Shown here: one piece after another, positions 5,119-5,742 of the stretch
How the letters are laid out: every line of letters starts with the position of its first letter
How positions within the stretch are numbered: position 1 is the first letter of the stretch
Origin: CANHVK01 sp046304235
GTDB lineage: Bacteria; Bacteroidota; Bacteroidia; Flavobacteriales_D; Crocinitomicaceae
Length of the DNA: 5,742 bases
Direction of reading: 5' to 3'
Assembly (NCBI GenBank): GCA_046304235.1
Contig: JBKCEW010000051.1
Coordinates: 1 to 5,742 of the forward strand
Made by a program: the position numbers and the translations under genes
Notes under the pieces: generated by a model
What the model was told of the DNA's origin: nothing
Database searches by the model: none
The model's input: the letters and a program-made list of their open reading frames with translations, nothing else

Positions 5119-5742
5119 ATGATAAAACAATCAATCATTCTGTCAATTATATTACTTATACTGATTGTTTTAGCATTTTCTTTCAAAAAAAAACCAAAAC
5201 AAAATCTTCTTTGGGAAATATCTTCTCCACTTACAAATGAAAAATCATACCTTTTTGGAACCATACATCTTATTGAAAAAGAATTTTTTCAATTCCCAGA
5301 TTTCTTAAAAGAAAAAATCAATCAATCAACAAATATCATTTTTGAAACTCCATACCCAAATTCAACGAATATTCGTTCTTTAATGCTGATTCCAAATAAT
5401 GAGAATATATTTTCATACTTAAATGAAAATGAAAAAAATAAAATTCTAATATGGTCTGCAGAAAATTTGAAAATGGATGAAAATGAATTTTTAGAAAATT
5501 ATGGAAATTTCAAACCGTTTGTTCTATTTCAAACAATTACCCAACTCCCCTTTTTAGACAAGTCAGTTTCTTACGAACAAGAAATTTATAAAATTGTAAA
5601 GAACAGCTCAAAAAAAATTGAGGGATTAGAAACTGTTGAAGAACAAATCGAACTTTTAGATAAAATCCCATTAGAAATTCAAAAAAGACAACTGTTTTTT
5701 TCAATAGACTCAACTATTATGAATCAAAAAATTTTAAGAGAA
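5119..5742 (+). CDS. TraB/GumN-family protein, membrane-anchored; 3' end outside window
   Basis: The frame is open from ATG 5119 to the window edge, giving 208 codons without a stop. Residues 5-22 are a hydrophobic segment followed by Lys23-25, with no lipobox and no clear cleavage site. It is therefore probably an uncleaved anchor or a weak signal peptide that places the domain outside the cytoplasmic membrane. The TraB/GumN assignment (PF01963) rests on SYLFGTIHLI at 43-52, which contains the family's first GxxH motif (Gly47-His50), on IFETP at 74-78, and on EGLETVEEQIELLD at 168-181. The family relates to TIKI metalloproteases, whose GxxH His and a Glu are catalytic; activity of bacterial members is mostly untested. 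Bacterial members are usually near 280-300 aa, so about a quarter, including the expected second GxxH motif, is missing here. It starts 3 bp after the methyltransferase stop and is probably co-transcribed with it. Confidence 0.87.
   Translation, partial: MIKQSIILSIILLILIVLAFSFKKKPKQNLLWEISSPLTNEKSYLFGTIHLIEKEFFQFPDFLKEKINQSTNIIFETPYPNSTNIRSLMLIPNNENIFSYLNENEKNKILIWSAENLKMDENEFLENYGNFKPFVLFQTITQLPFLDKSVSYEQEIYKIVKNSSKKIEGLETVEEQIELLDKIPLEIQKRQLFFSIDSTIMNQKILRE

Overview
The window looks like chromosomal DNA from a low-G+C member of the Bacteroidota, most likely Flavobacteriales-like. Four things point that way. The coding sequence is very A+T-rich. Gene starts lack Shine-Dalgarno sequences. 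The central divergent intergenic region carries a textbook Bacteroidota promoter (TAnnTTTG -7 box). Several proteins also have forms familiar from that phylum: an RluA pseudouridine synthase with a long extra N-terminal region, a GIN-domain (DUF2807) lipoprotein, a pRiA4b ORF-3-like protein with an acidic tail, and a signal peptide ending in Ala-Gln. The taxonomic call is inference from these traits, because no rRNA gene is present.

Layout. (1) Bases 1-1088, + strand: the 3' two-thirds or so of an RluA-family pseudouridine synthase whose beginning lies outside the window. (2) Bases 1089-2309, - strand: a two-gene envelope unit. A small exported protein of unknown function (possibly beta-barrel-like) is followed after 9 bp by a GIN/DUF2807 lipoprotein whose C-terminal half is a ladder of seven Gly-rich rungs. 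Its stop codon abuts the stop codon of the RluA gene with no intergenic base. (3) Bases 2310-2401: a 92-bp divergent promoter region. (4) Bases 2402-5742, + strand: a tight four-gene cluster of cca (CCA-adding tRNA nucleotidyltransferase with HD domain), a pRiA4b ORF-3-like protein with a strongly acidic tail, a class I SAM-dependent methyltransferase, and a TraB/GumN-family membrane-anchored protein that runs off the 3' edge. Gaps in this cluster are 35, 0 and 3 bp, so co-transcription from the promoter before cca is likely.

How the genes fit together. The flanking genes concern RNA: RluA-type enzymes modify uridines in rRNA or tRNA, and Cca finishes tRNA 3' ends. The - strand pair and the TraB/GumN protein belong to the envelope. 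The acidic protein and the methyltransferase have no known substrate, and their only functional clue here is co-transcription with cca. No RNA gene, CRISPR array, insertion sequence, integrase, defence system or convincing terminator is visible. No stretch longer than about 100 bp lacks a gene. I see no obvious novel system. The most interesting items are the cca-linked uncharacterised genes, the cysteine-containing domain fused to RluA, and the unknown exported protein paired with the GIN lipoprotein.
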